Shown here piece after piece: positions 1-8,470 of a DNA stretch of 64,000 nucleotides (positions are counted from its first letter, which is position 1; every line of letters begins with the position of its first letter). Origin of the DNA: Novosphingobium sp. PhB165. GTDB taxonomy: Bacteria > Pseudomonadota > Alphaproteobacteria > Sphingomonadales > Sphingomonadaceae. The position numbers and the translations under genes are program-made. The notes beneath the pieces were generated by a model. That model was not told the origin of the DNA. It saw only the letters and a list, made by a program, of their open reading frames with translations, and did not search any database. Location of the stretch: the NCBI RefSeq assembly GCF_004341845.1, contig NZ_SLVB01000012.1, positions 1-64,000 on the forward strand, written 5' to 3'.

Positions 1-53
1 GCCCGACAGCGCTGCCCAAGGCAGGCCACCACAATTTGCAAGCTTCCTCCTTA

Positions 54-89
54 CCCGGTCGGCTTTCCAAGCCGGCCGGGCCTCTTTTT
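54..89 (+). terminator. Rho-independent terminator
   Basis: A 10-bp GC-rich stem (54-63 paired with 71-80, one G-U pair) encloses a 7-nt loop and is followed by CCTCTTTTT. This is a textbook plus-strand terminator, presumably ending a gene that lies to the left of the window. Confidence 0.8.
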
Positions 90-544
90 GAGCGCCAGAT
101 AAAGGGGCAATAACGGTGTTTGAGCCCCAATGCCCATGTAGCGCGATTTCCCTTACCATCCACGGAGAGCCGATATTGACGGTTTCGAAACCTGGAATAC
201 GAAAGAAGGCAAACAAGAGTACATGCCCGACGAGGCGAGCATTGGGATGGCTTTGTAAGGGAGCCTCCATGATATCGTCCAGGAGGGAAAAATGGTCACA
301 GTGACCAAGCAGCGCTGCGGATCTGGAGCCGTCAAGAGTTTCGTCGCAGTGGCAAGACGTTGAAACAAGCCGATGCCGCCATTCCCGGGGGGGGCATTGC
401 GATGCGATTCACTCCTCGCCAACATGGACGAACCCGCTTTCGCGGGAGAGGTGCGTGGTGAGAGATAGGGGTATATCGTGAGGTTTTGGTCGGGGTGAGG
501 TTGCCGTCCGAGCGTGAAGTTCCCTTGAACGAGAGGAGCTCACG
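90..544. other. Intergenic stretch without a supported gene
   Basis: Only short overlapping open frames occur here, with no recognisable domain. The last ~80 bases carry a plausible ribosome-binding site (GAGAGGAG before 545) for the broken recombinase that follows. Confidence 0.5.
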
Positions 545-1481
545 ATGGCTACGATCTCTACTCCCGCCCCGATCAGCCCGATGCGCCAGCGCATGCAGCA
601 CGACATGATGATGCGAGGCCTGCTGCCGCGTACGCAAGACCAGCACATTCGGCACGTCCGCCGCTTCGCCGCCTACCTGGGCCACCCGCAAGATACGGTA
701 ACGGCGGAGGATCTGCGTAATTTCCAGATTCACCAGCACGAGCGGCGCCAGCGCGGGCACCATCAATGGCGCGGCGTCGGCATTGCGCTTCCTCTATACC
801 GTCACGCTCCGGCGCCGGCGCCGGGACTTGGCACGCGCACTGGTCGCGACGCTCCGCCCGGGCAAGATACGCGAAGTCCTCAGCGTCGAGGAGGCCACCC
901 GCTTGCTCGAGGCAGCACCTGGCATCAAGTACAAAGCCGCGCTTGGTGTCGCCTATGGTGCAAGCCTGCGCGTCTCTGAGGTCGCCCATCTCAAGGTCGA
1001 CGATATCGACAGCGAGCGCATGTTGATCCGGGTTGAACAGGGCAAGGGCGCGCGCGATCGCAACGCCATGCTGTTGCCGCATCTGCTTCGACTGCCCCGT
1101 CTATGGTGGCGTGAGGGCAAGCGACGCGGCGTGATGTTTCCCCATGACTGGCTGTTCTTTGGGCGCAGCTACACCGATCCAATCTCATCGCGGCAACTCC
1201 ACAGCGCCGTCCAGGAAGCCGCCGAGGTCGCGGGCATCCGCAAGCGCATCAGCCCGCACACCCTGCGCCACAGCTTCGCCACCCACCTGCTCGAACAGGA
1301 CGTCGATATCCGCGTCATCCAGGTCCTGCTCGGGCACGCCAAGATCGACACGACCGCAGTCTATACCAAGGTCTCGACCCGCCAACATAAGCGTCGTTCA
1401 AAGACCCTTTTGCGACCGCCGAAAGCGGGCATTCGTTCATTCGAGACTCAACAGTTGAAGTCTCCGGTGAACCTGGGGTGA
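545..1481 (+). pseudogene. Frameshifted tyrosine recombinase (IS91-associated type)
   Basis: This is a tyrosine recombinase/integrase of the XerC/D-like type that commonly travels with IS91-family elements. The N-terminal SAM-like core-binding part is read from 545 in one frame (arm resembling MRQRMQHDMMMRGLLPRT). Near position 740 the homology moves to another frame, which continues as ALRFLYTVTLRR and holds the whole catalytic domain. The catalytic residues are all visible there: Arg in ASLRVSEV, His-Arg in HTLRHSFATH, His in LLGHAKIDTT and Tyr in AVYTKV. Family members have these two parts in one frame, so a 1- or 2-base indel has split the gene. The C-terminus after about 1385 also departs from the usual ending. 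No IS91 transposase follows. I read it as an inactive remnant rather than a programmed frameshift. Confidence 0.8.
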
Positions 1482-1583
1482 TTCATCTGTCGTCACGCCA
1501 AGGCAGGTCAAATTGCTCGTGCGATTGCGAGAGACGAGCTCCGCTAGCGAGTTTCAATTCGCCTTCGGAGCTCGAGTCTCCGT

Positions 1584-4319
1584 TCAGAATGACTTTTCAA
1601 CACCAAGTTGGAACACGCGGCCCAGAGTGAACGCGTTGCTCGGATCGTAGCCGTTCTGCCCGACGTTCTTGTAGACTGGCGGAACCTCGTTGAGGACGTT
1701 CTTGACGTTCAGCGAGAGCGCAAGGCCATCAGTGACCCCCGTGCCGGCGAAATTGTAGCGGAAGTAGAGATCGACCGTGTCGAAGGCACCCAGACGCGTC
1801 TGACCGAAAGCGGATGGCTGACCCTTGTCGGCCCGCTCAAAGCCCGAAACGTGATAAAGCGTGACCTGGGCCCTCAGCTTGTCGATGGTCGTGCCAAGAG
1901 ACGCTGTGAACTTCGTCTTTGGCATTCCGTACATCAGATCGTCCACAAGCGCTGCAGTCGGACTCGCCTTGGTGTCCTGCTTGAGACGGATGTTGCCCGC
2001 GATCCGCGCATCGAAAGAGGCAAAGCTGGTGTCGAGCACATAGCTCGCATCGAAATCGATCCCGCTGAGATCGGTCTTGCCAAGGTTGCGTACCAGGGTG
2101 TCGAGTGCGACGCCTACCGGGGTGGCACCGCTGCCGCCAACGCTTACCAAGGCCTGATCCGTCGAAGTCGGATTGAGCAGGGTAAATCCGATGTTATTGG
2201 GATTGGCGAGGCCGGACAGGATCTGGGCAAGCTGCTGTCCGGTCGGCCTGTACGTCCAGAGGTTGGGAAAATTGTTATAGAAGTCGGTAAGCCCCGTTCC
2301 GGTAACCGGCCGACCGATCGTGCCATTGAGATTGATGACGTAATACGAAGCACTGAGCGTCAGGCCGTCGACGACGGGGGGCTCGATCGTCGCCCCGATC
2401 GACCAACTTGTGGCCTTCTGTGGGGTGAGGCCGGTGACCGAACCGTTCCCCAGATAGACGCCGGTTTCGCCGGTTGCGAACGATTGCCCCGGAGGCGGCG
2501 AAAGGTACTGTCCGGGAATGAGCGTCGCCGTCGCCGATTGAGGCCCGAGCTGGTCAACCGGCGACGGCGCGGTAAACGACTTGCCCCAGTTTGCCCGTAT
2601 CGAAATCCAGTCGATCGGCTTGTAGGTCAGAGCGAACTTCGGATTGAAGGTGTCTCCGAAGTCATTGTATTTGTCGTAGCGCGCCGAAGCTGAAACGATC
2701 AGCTCGCTCAGTCCTGCGCCGCCACCCGTCACGATCGGCGCCTGAAGTTCGCCGAACAACGATTTCACGGTCTGGGTGTAATCGTCGCGCGGGAGCCACC
2801 TCAGGTTCGCATCCGTAGTCTGGCGCTGGAAAATATCACGCATGTACTCCGCACCGAGCGCGGCTCGCAGATCGCCTCCGGGCAGCTTGAAAAGCGGACC
2901 GTCGACGATGAAGCGATAGTTGAACAGTTCGTTGCGCCCGTAGCCCTGCTCGTAGCCGTCGAGAATGTCGGACAGGACTCCGGGGTTGGTCGCCGCCAGA
3001 TTGTAGGGATTGAGCGTCCCATTGGCGAGCGCCGCCGCCTGCGCGATCGGATCGACGAGGTTGTTCTGGTAGGAAACGCGGCTATTGCCGTAATTGAACA
3101 GCGCCCGCGCCTGCCAATTCGATCCCATGTCATAAGTCAGCGAAGGTGCAATGCTCCATGTCTCAAGGTCGGTTTTCTGAGTCTGCGAGCGATAGCCGTC
3201 GACCGAGGCATAATTGAACCGGACGGTTTGCGGCTTGCCCGCATCTGCACCGCCGGCGTCGATGTAATTCGGGTTGGAGGGCGTGAGCGTGACGGTTCCA
3301 GTCGTATTGCCGAGTGTTCCCAGCGCGCCGCCGTTTCCGCGGGTCTGGCGATTGGCGTAGAGCGCAGTGATATCGATGTTCAGCGAACTTCCCAGTTCCT
3401 GGGTGAAGCGCGCCATTGCCGAGTGCAGCTCGGCGGCCGGATAGATTACAGTGTCATCGGATGGATCGCAGGTGTTGGGGCCTCCTGAAACAAGGCTCCT
3501 TCCAGAAACGAGGTATGTATTGCTGCCGATCGACACCGTCGGATCGGCGCAGTTACGTCCCACTGGCACGCCGGTGTTCCAGTCGATCCGCTTCACCCAC
3601 TTGCGGTCGGAACCGAAGATCGCATCGTGCTTGGAGAAGTTATAGGCGACGTACAGCCCGCCTCCGTCCCACGTCTTTCCGGCAATCACGCCGCTGTCGT
3701 AGGATGTGAAATCGTCACCGATGCCGACGCGGGCATCAACCTTGACGCCGTCGTAAGTCTTGCGCGTCATGAAATTGAGGACACCGCCCAGCGCGTCGGA
3801 GCCGTAGACCGCCGAGCCACCGTCAAGCATGGCTTCCACGCGCTCGACCGCTGCGGGGGGAATGATGTCCGGATCCACAGCCAATTGCTGGGTTCCGGCA
3901 CCGACCACGCGGCGCCCGTCGATCAGAACAAGGGTCTGGGCGCCACCGCTGGTATTTGCTGCCGGCAGCGCGCGCAGGTTGGGACGCGCGATCGGATTGC
4001 TGGAATTCGCGCCGGAGACCGGCGAAACGCCGGCAGGCACAATACCGAAGAAGTTCGAGACTTGCGGCAGGCTTGCGAGAACTTCGTTCGTCGATGTTCC
4101 GCCCGAAACTTTGGACTGCTCTTCCGTAATGCCGACCACGTTCGAGCCCGCTGGCGCAATACCGCGGATCAGAGTGCCGGTAACGACGATCTGATTGTCG
4201 CCGGAAGCCTGCGGCTGACTGCTCTCCTCCTGCGCGAACGCGCATGCCGGCATCAACGACGTCAGGGCAACGCCCGCGGTCAGGCTAAACCTGCGAGCGC
4301 GCAGACTCGTACACATCAT
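1584..4319 (-). CDS. TonB-dependent outer-membrane receptor (TBDR-1)
   Basis: A 911-residue TonB-dependent receptor that would take up an unidentified substrate across the outer membrane. Residues 1-30 form a signal peptide ending ACAFA-Q. The plug domain follows (about 40-170), with IVVTGTLIRGIAPAG, RPNLRALPAANTSGG and DGGSAVYGSDALGGVLNF. A beta-barrel takes up the rest and ends in the aromatic SF typical of outer-membrane proteins. I chose the ATG at 4319 because GGGAGAG lies about 5 bases upstream; an in-frame ATG at 4346 lacks this. It is a clear paralog of the receptor at 19987-22743. It is divergent from the MFS transporter, suggesting outer- and inner-membrane uptake of one compound. 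The substrate cannot be told from sequence. Confidence 0.93.
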   Translation of the reverse strand: MMCTSLRARRFSLTAGVALTSLMPACAFAQEESSQPQASGDNQIVVTGTLIRGIAPAGSNVVGITEEQSKVSGGTSTNEVLASLPQVSNFFGIVPAGVSPVSGANSSNPIARPNLRALPAANTSGGAQTLVLIDGRRVVGAGTQQLAVDPDIIPPAAVERVEAMLDGGSAVYGSDALGGVLNFMTRKTYDGVKVDARVGIGDDFTSYDSGVIAGKTWDGGGLYVAYNFSKHDAIFGSDRKWVKRIDWNTGVPVGRNCADPTVSIGSNTYLVSGRSLVSGGPNTCDPSDDTVIYPAAELHSAMARFTQELGSSLNIDITALYANRQTRGNGGALGTLGNTTGTVTLTPSNPNYIDAGGADAGKPQTVRFNYASVDGYRSQTQKTDLETWSIAPSLTYDMGSNWQARALFNYGNSRVSYQNNLVDPIAQAAALANGTLNPYNLAATNPGVLSDILDGYEQGYGRNELFNYRFIVDGPLFKLPGGDLRAALGAEYMRDIFQRQTTDANLRWLPRDDYTQTVKSLFGELQAPIVTGGGAGLSELIVSASARYDKYNDFGDTFNPKFALTYKPIDWISIRANWGKSFTAPSPVDQLGPQSATATLIPGQYLSPPPGQSFATGETGVYLGNGSVTGLTPQKATSWSIGATIEPPVVDGLTLSASYYVINLNGTIGRPVTGTGLTDFYNNFPNLWTYRPTGQQLAQILSGLANPNNIGFTLLNPTSTDQALVSVGGSGATPVGVALDTLVRNLGKTDLSGIDFDASYVLDTSFASFDARIAGNIRLKQDTKASPTAALVDDLMYGMPKTKFTASLGTTIDKLRAQVTLYHVSGFERADKGQPSAFGQTRLGAFDTVDLYFRYNFAGTGVTDGLALSLNVKNVLNEVPPVYKNVGQNGYDPSNAFTLGRVFQLGVEKSF

Positions 4320-4345
4320 CAAATCTCTCCCTGCGTTTATTTCCA

Positions 4346-4361
4346 TTTAGTACACTCTAAA
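4346..4361. promoter_or_regulatory. Inverted repeat upstream of TBDR-1
   Basis: TTTAG-(6 nt)-CTAAA forms a short dyad in the divergent region between TBDR-1 and the MFS transporter. On the minus strand it contains TTAGAGT, a heptamer that recurs at 7564-7570 in the promoter region of the operon next to the GntR gene. It may be an operator; this is inference from position and symmetry only. Confidence 0.3.
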
Positions 4362-4546
4362 ACGATAACGCCGCAAAGCAGCAGATCGAAAGCCCTCATG
4401 CTCAGCAGCAAGAACTGATCGATCCAGCGATGAATCAGCGATATTTATGCTGTTTTTTGGCGCATAAGCGCGAAATTGGCAGCTTGGAGGGCTGTTTGGT
4501 GCCCAGGTTACGATGTCGGAAGGTCCCTAAACAGGATACTTTTGAG

Positions 4547-5887
4547 ATGGACTCTGTGCCCACAATGACGCACATTCCCTATCGTAGACGACCGCAGGAA
4601 GCGGCGCTCAGATTGGGAGAGCTGGACTTGGAGCAGCTTGAAACGGCAGGCGCCGAATGGCGGCGCTATTGGCCGATGGTCCTTGCGGCCTGCATCGGTT
4701 TTTCATTCATGTCATTCATGACGGCTGCAGCGGGCGTTTTCATGGATCCGCTTGCCGCCGAGTTTCATTGGGGTCGTACCGAACTCTCGCTCGGGATGGC
4801 CATTGCCTCGATGCTTTCGATCCTGTGCTCGCCTTTCATCGGCATTCTCATCGACCGTCACGGCTCGCGGCGGATGGCGCTGCCCGGCCTCGTCCTGACG
4901 AGCCTCGCCATCGCCGCCTTCTCGCAGGCCAACGGCTCTCTAGCCCAATGGCTGGGACTGTGGATCGCATGGGGCGTCGTCGCACTGCTGGTGCAGTCGA
5001 CCTTGTGGTCCGCCGCAATCGCCAGCGTGTTCCGGGTCGGCCGGGGGCTGGCGCTGGGCGTGACCATGTCCGGCACGGCCCTCGCGCAAGTCGTCGCCCC
5101 GCCTCTGTCCAATTATCTGATCGACATGTTCGGCTGGCGATCGGCCTATGTCGTACTCGGTTTGGGATGGGGCGGATTTGCCTTGCTACTGTCTGCCTTC
5201 TTCCTTTTCGACGTGCGCGATCGTGCGCGCCGGCAATCCCTTCAGACGCAGGGAACCGCCGAGGAGACCGTAATTCTTCCAGGCCTCGCCATTGGCGAGG
5301 CGTGGCGCGATGTCTCGCTATGGAAGGTCGCGGCGGCGACGTTCCTCGTTCTGACCGTCACGATTGCAGTGGTCGTGCACCAGTTTCCCATTCTCGTCGA
5401 AGCGGGCATGAGCCGCACGCAGGCAGCCTGGCTGGTGAGCCTTTCAGGTGTCGCAGGCGTCATGGGCAAGCTCGTGTCGGGCACCCTCATCGATCGCTTC
5501 CATGCACGGATGGTCGGCGGCATTACGCTGGCATCGACCGCGATCGGATGGCCGATGCTGATGGCAGGTATTGCCACGCCCGTCACCATCGTGATCGGCA
5601 TCATGATCAGCGGTTATGCCGCAGGTACCAAGATCCAGCTCTGCAGCTATCTGACAGCACGATACGCAGGCATGCGAAATTACGGAACGATCTTCGGCTT
5701 CATGACGAGCGTCATAGCGCTTGCCTCGGCGATCGGCCCGCTGGCCGCCGGGATCTCCTACGATCGGTTTGGCAGCTATACCCCGCTGCTGCTCGTCGGC
5801 GTCGCCATATCCCTGATTTCGGGCGGTCTGGTCTTCAGTTTGCGCAGCTATCCGGACTGGGGCGTTCAGGCGCCTGCCCGGGCATGA
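4547..5887 (+). CDS. MFS transporter
   Basis: A 446-residue major facilitator superfamily permease of the inner membrane. After a ~40-residue hydrophilic N-terminus the protein is dominated by about 12 hydrophobic segments. The loop GILIDRHGSRRMALPG matches the MFS signature (G-x3-D-R-x-G-x-R-R) between helices 2 and 3. Members of this MFS_1 subgroup commonly carry organic acids. The start is uncertain: ATG 4547 has only a weak GGA upstream, ATG 4565 is also possible, and a far-upstream ATG at 4430 would add a poorly conserved-looking leader. It lies 10 bp before the SDR at 5898, so the two are probably cotranscribed. With the divergent TBDR it forms a plausible import route for the substrate of the neighbouring catabolic genes. 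Confidence 0.88.
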   Translation: MDSVPTMTHIPYRRRPQEAALRLGELDLEQLETAGAEWRRYWPMVLAACIGFSFMSFMTAAAGVFMDPLAAEFHWGRTELSLGMAIASMLSILCSPFIGILIDRHGSRRMALPGLVLTSLAIAAFSQANGSLAQWLGLWIAWGVVALLVQSTLWSAAIASVFRVGRGLALGVTMSGTALAQVVAPPLSNYLIDMFGWRSAYVVLGLGWGGFALLLSAFFLFDVRDRARRQSLQTQGTAEETVILPGLAIGEAWRDVSLWKVAAATFLVLTVTIAVVVHQFPILVEAGMSRTQAAWLVSLSGVAGVMGKLVSGTLIDRFHARMVGGITLASTAIGWPMLMAGIATPVTIVIGIMISGYAAGTKIQLCSYLTARYAGMRNYGTIFGFMTSVIALASAIGPLAAGISYDRFGSYTPLLLVGVAISLISGGLVFSLRSYPDWGVQAPARA

Positions 5888-5897
5888 GGATGGCGCG

Positions 5898-6734
5898 ATG
5901 ACTGCAACAGACGAAGTGACCCGCAGCGGGCTGCCGACCGCAATTGTCGTGGGCGCGGGCGGTCTCGGCATGGCCGTCGCCCGGCGGCTGGCACAGACCC
6001 ATCACATCGTTCTTGCCGACATCGATGCGGCGCTGGCTGCGCGTCAGGCGGCCGCGTTGATCGAGGAAGGCGGCGAGGCCACGGCGTTCCCATGCGATGT
6101 CACGTCGGAAACTTCGGTCGCCGCCCTGGGGCAACTGGTGCGCGGGCGAGGCGGCTTTCGCTCCCTCGTCCATGTCGCGGGACTGTCGATCGCTGCGGGT
6201 AATTTTGCCGCCATCGTGAACGTCAACTTGCGCGGGCCTGCGCTCGTGGCCCGCGAACTGCTGCCACTGGCCGGACCCGGCATATGCGCGGTGCTGATCG
6301 CATCGATGGCCGCGCACTTGTCGAGCGCCGACGGCACTGCTGCGGAGATACTCTCGGATCCCACACACGCAGACCTCGCGTCTCGCCTTGCAGCCCATCT
6401 CGGGCCTCAAGGCGCAACTCCGTCCGCAGCCTACGCGCTTTCGAAGATCGGACTGCTCAAATACGCCCGCGCGTCCGCATCCGACTGGGGCCGCCGAGGC
6501 GCGCGCATCGTGTCGCTGTCGCCCGGCATGATCGCCACACCCATGGGCAAAGGCGCCTATGCCGAAAGCCCGAACAAGGCGCGCATGTTTGCTCGAAGCC
6601 CGCTCGGCCGCGAGGGCGCGATGCACGAAATCGCCGATGCCGTGGAATTCCTCGTTTCGGATCGGGCCTCCTTCATCAGCGGCACCGACCTGCTGGTCGA
6701 TGGTGGCCTTAGCGCAGCCCTCACGTACACGTGA
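5898..6734 (+). CDS. SDR family oxidoreductase
   Basis: A 278-residue short-chain dehydrogenase/reductase, NAD(P)-dependent. The Rossmann nucleotide-binding glycines are in VGAGGLGMAVAR near residue 20, the catalytic Ser in IASMAA and the YxxxK pair in AAYALSKIG. The C-terminal FISGTDLLVDGG is the usual SDR end. An insert of about 30 residues between the Ser and Tyr makes it longer than the classic 250, as in 3-alpha-hydroxysteroid-dehydrogenase-like members; that resemblance is weak and I do not assign a substrate. It follows the MFS gene by 10 bp. Its stop codon abuts the stop of the convergent GntR gene with no spacer. Confidence 0.88.
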   Translation: MTATDEVTRSGLPTAIVVGAGGLGMAVARRLAQTHHIVLADIDAALAARQAAALIEEGGEATAFPCDVTSETSVAALGQLVRGRGGFRSLVHVAGLSIAAGNFAAIVNVNLRGPALVARELLPLAGPGICAVLIASMAAHLSSADGTAAEILSDPTHADLASRLAAHLGPQGATPSAAYALSKIGLLKYARASASDWGRRGARIVSLSPGMIATPMGKGAYAESPNKARMFARSPLGREGAMHEIADAVEFLVSDRASFISGTDLLVDGGLSAALTYT

Positions 6735-7475
6735 TCAGTCGGGAACTTCCTGTTCCGCCTTCATCTGGAAACGGGCTCGGATGCGGCGCGCCCAGACTTT
6801 TCGGCTGTACTGGCTGGCAATGGCGGCAAGTTCCGGATCGCCCTGAATGAGTGCCCCAAATTCCATCAGCCGGGCATTGCGCCAGCTCTGGACGAAACGG
6901 CGATGTTCAGGCGAAACATCGTCCGCTGCCGGTCCCTGGTAAGTCCTGCGCGAGAACGCAACGTTGATGTCGAAGATGAGCTTGATGTACGCACTGTCAG
7001 CCAGCTCGAACACAATATCCTGCGTCGCGCGCTCGAGTTCCCGGACTTCGTCGAAACCGGCATCGTCGGCGACCGCGCGGGTCCGCTCCACGAGAGTCGC
7101 CGTCTTCTCCACGATCACGTTATGCGGTGCATGAGCGGCCTTGCGCATGGCCTCGACCCATAACGCAGTGGCGATGACGGTGACATCCTCCGGCGGCACC
7201 TCCATCATCGACAGGTACATGCTGACAATGGATTCGATCGTTTTCGAGTCCGGCCGGGATGCGAAATAGCCACCGGCATTGCCGCGGCGAACGGCAAGAA
7301 AGCCCTCGCGCTCAACCAGCCTTGCAGCTTGCCGAACGGTAGCCCGGGCAAAGCCAAGCTCGGAGATAAGCGCCTCTTCCCGGCCAATATAGGTTCCGGG
7401 CTCGCGCGCGAGGACGATCTCTCTCAACTTGTCCGCCGCGGTGTCGAGTGCCGTTCTGCTTTTGCGCTTGTCCAT
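6735..7475 (-). CDS. GntR family transcriptional regulator (FadR-like)
   Basis: A 246-residue one-component regulator. The N-terminal winged helix-turn-helix (about residues 10-75) shows the GntR pattern: GREEALISELGFARATVRQA, then a wing around RRGNAGGYF. The C-terminal ~150 residues are helical and resemble the effector-binding domain of the FadR/FCD-type subgroups, which usually bind organic acids or acyl-CoA. It is convergent with the SDR at 5898 and divergent from the operon beginning at 7652, so it most likely controls that operon and perhaps TBDR-1/MFS. The effector is unknown. Confidence 0.88.
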   Translation of the reverse strand: MDKRKSRTALDTAADKLREIVLAREPGTYIGREEALISELGFARATVRQAARLVEREGFLAVRRGNAGGYFASRPDSKTIESIVSMYLSMMEVPPEDVTVIATALWVEAMRKAAHAPHNVIVEKTATLVERTRAVADDAGFDEVRELERATQDIVFELADSAYIKLIFDINVAFSRRTYQGPAADDVSPEHRRFVQSWRNARLMEFGALIQGDPELAAIASQYSRKVWARRIRARFQMKAEQEVPD

Positions 7476-7553
7476 GCTGCACTCTCAAAACACGAAACCG
7501 ATCGCTTCGTCCAGTCTGTTCGTCTGGGCGATGCGGCACGCCCTATGCTGTGC

Positions 7554-7583
7554 TTGACAGCCTTAGAGTATCCTTTTTAAGAT
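7554..7583 (+). promoter_or_regulatory. Putative sigma70-type promoter and operator for the 7652 operon
   Basis: TTGACA at 7554-7559 is a perfect -35 box. It is followed after 18 bases by TAAGAT (7578-7583, 4 of 6 to consensus). The first gene starts about 70 bases further on. GATCGATC (7581-7588) is a palindrome overlapping the -10 end, and TTAGAGT lies inside the spacer; both are candidate binding sites for the adjacent GntR protein. Confidence 0.45.
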
Positions 7584-7651
7584 CGATCTCAACAGGAGTC
7601 GGAGCGTAATGCGCGCTCAATAACCAATCAGGACTCATTTTGGAGAGAGAC

Positions 7652-8470
7652 ATGTCACGTCTTCCTTGGGATATGAGCGGCCGTGTCGTCGTCATTTCGG
7701 GCGGCAATGCCGGCATCGGGCTCGGTTTTGCGCGCGGCATCGCACGTGCGGGTGGTGACGTCGTCATCTGGGGCCGCCGTCAGGACCGGAACGAAGAAGC
7801 TGCGCGCGAACTCGCGGAGTTCGGCGGCCATGTCTTCACGCAAGTGGTCGACGTGGCCGACGAAGCCCGGGTGATCGAAGCCTTCGCCGAGGCCGTCGAG
7901 GAAATGGGCCGCGTCGATGGCGCCATCGCCAACGCCGGCCTCATGAAGAACCAGGGCTGCTTCACCAATATGACCGGCGAGGCATGGCACGACCTGCTCT
8001 CGGTCAACCAGCACGGTGCGTTCTATCTGGCCCGCGAAGCTGCACGCCACATGCGCACGCGCGCCGAAGCCGGCGATCCGGGCGGTTCGATCCTGTTCTG
8101 CGCCAGTCTTTCCGCCGTCACCGGCTCGATCGGCATGCAGCATTATAACGCGTCGAAGGGCGCCATGGCGGCGCTCGCACGCGGCATCGCAGTCGACCTT
8201 GGCAAGTACGGCGTTCGCGCGAACACCGTTTGCCCGGGCTATACGGAAAGCGAGACGGTCAAGGATCAGGGGCCCGATTCCCCGCTTGGCAGTCAGGTGC
8301 GCGAGCGCTGCCCGATCCCGCGTTTCGGCAACCCGTCCGATTTCGAAGGTATCGGCGTCTACTTCATGAGCGATGCCTCAAGGTATCACACCGGCGACCT
8401 CGTGCGCGTCGATGGCGGCTGGATGGCGAATGCCGGCAAGCTCAATACTTCGGCGGAGCGCCGGGCATGA
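7652..8470 (+). CDS. SDR family oxidoreductase
   Basis: A 272-residue classic SDR. SGGNAGIGLGFARG (near residue 18) binds the cofactor. NAGLMKN corresponds to the NNAG motif, SLSAVTG contains the catalytic Ser and HYNASKGAM the Tyr-Lys pair. The C-terminus has the usual TGDLVRVDGGW. GGAGAG lies just upstream of ATG 7652. It is the first gene of an operon running to 14429 and overlaps the sulfotransferase gene by ATGA, implying translational coupling. It probably oxidises or reduces a hydroxyl/ketone of the unknown pathway substrate. Confidence 0.9.
   Translation: MSRLPWDMSGRVVVISGGNAGIGLGFARGIARAGGDVVIWGRRQDRNEEAARELAEFGGHVFTQVVDVADEARVIEAFAEAVEEMGRVDGAIANAGLMKNQGCFTNMTGEAWHDLLSVNQHGAFYLAREAARHMRTRAEAGDPGGSILFCASLSAVTGSIGMQHYNASKGAMAALARGIAVDLGKYGVRANTVCPGYTESETVKDQGPDSPLGSQVRERCPIPRFGNPSDFEGIGVYFMSDASRYHTGDLVRVDGGWMANAGKLNTSAERRA

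Noticed and set aside
545..1481. Programmed ribosomal frameshift in the recombinase
   Set aside because: No slippery heptamer or downstream pseudoknot is apparent at the junction, and tyrosine recombinases of this family are not known to use one; an indel is simpler.
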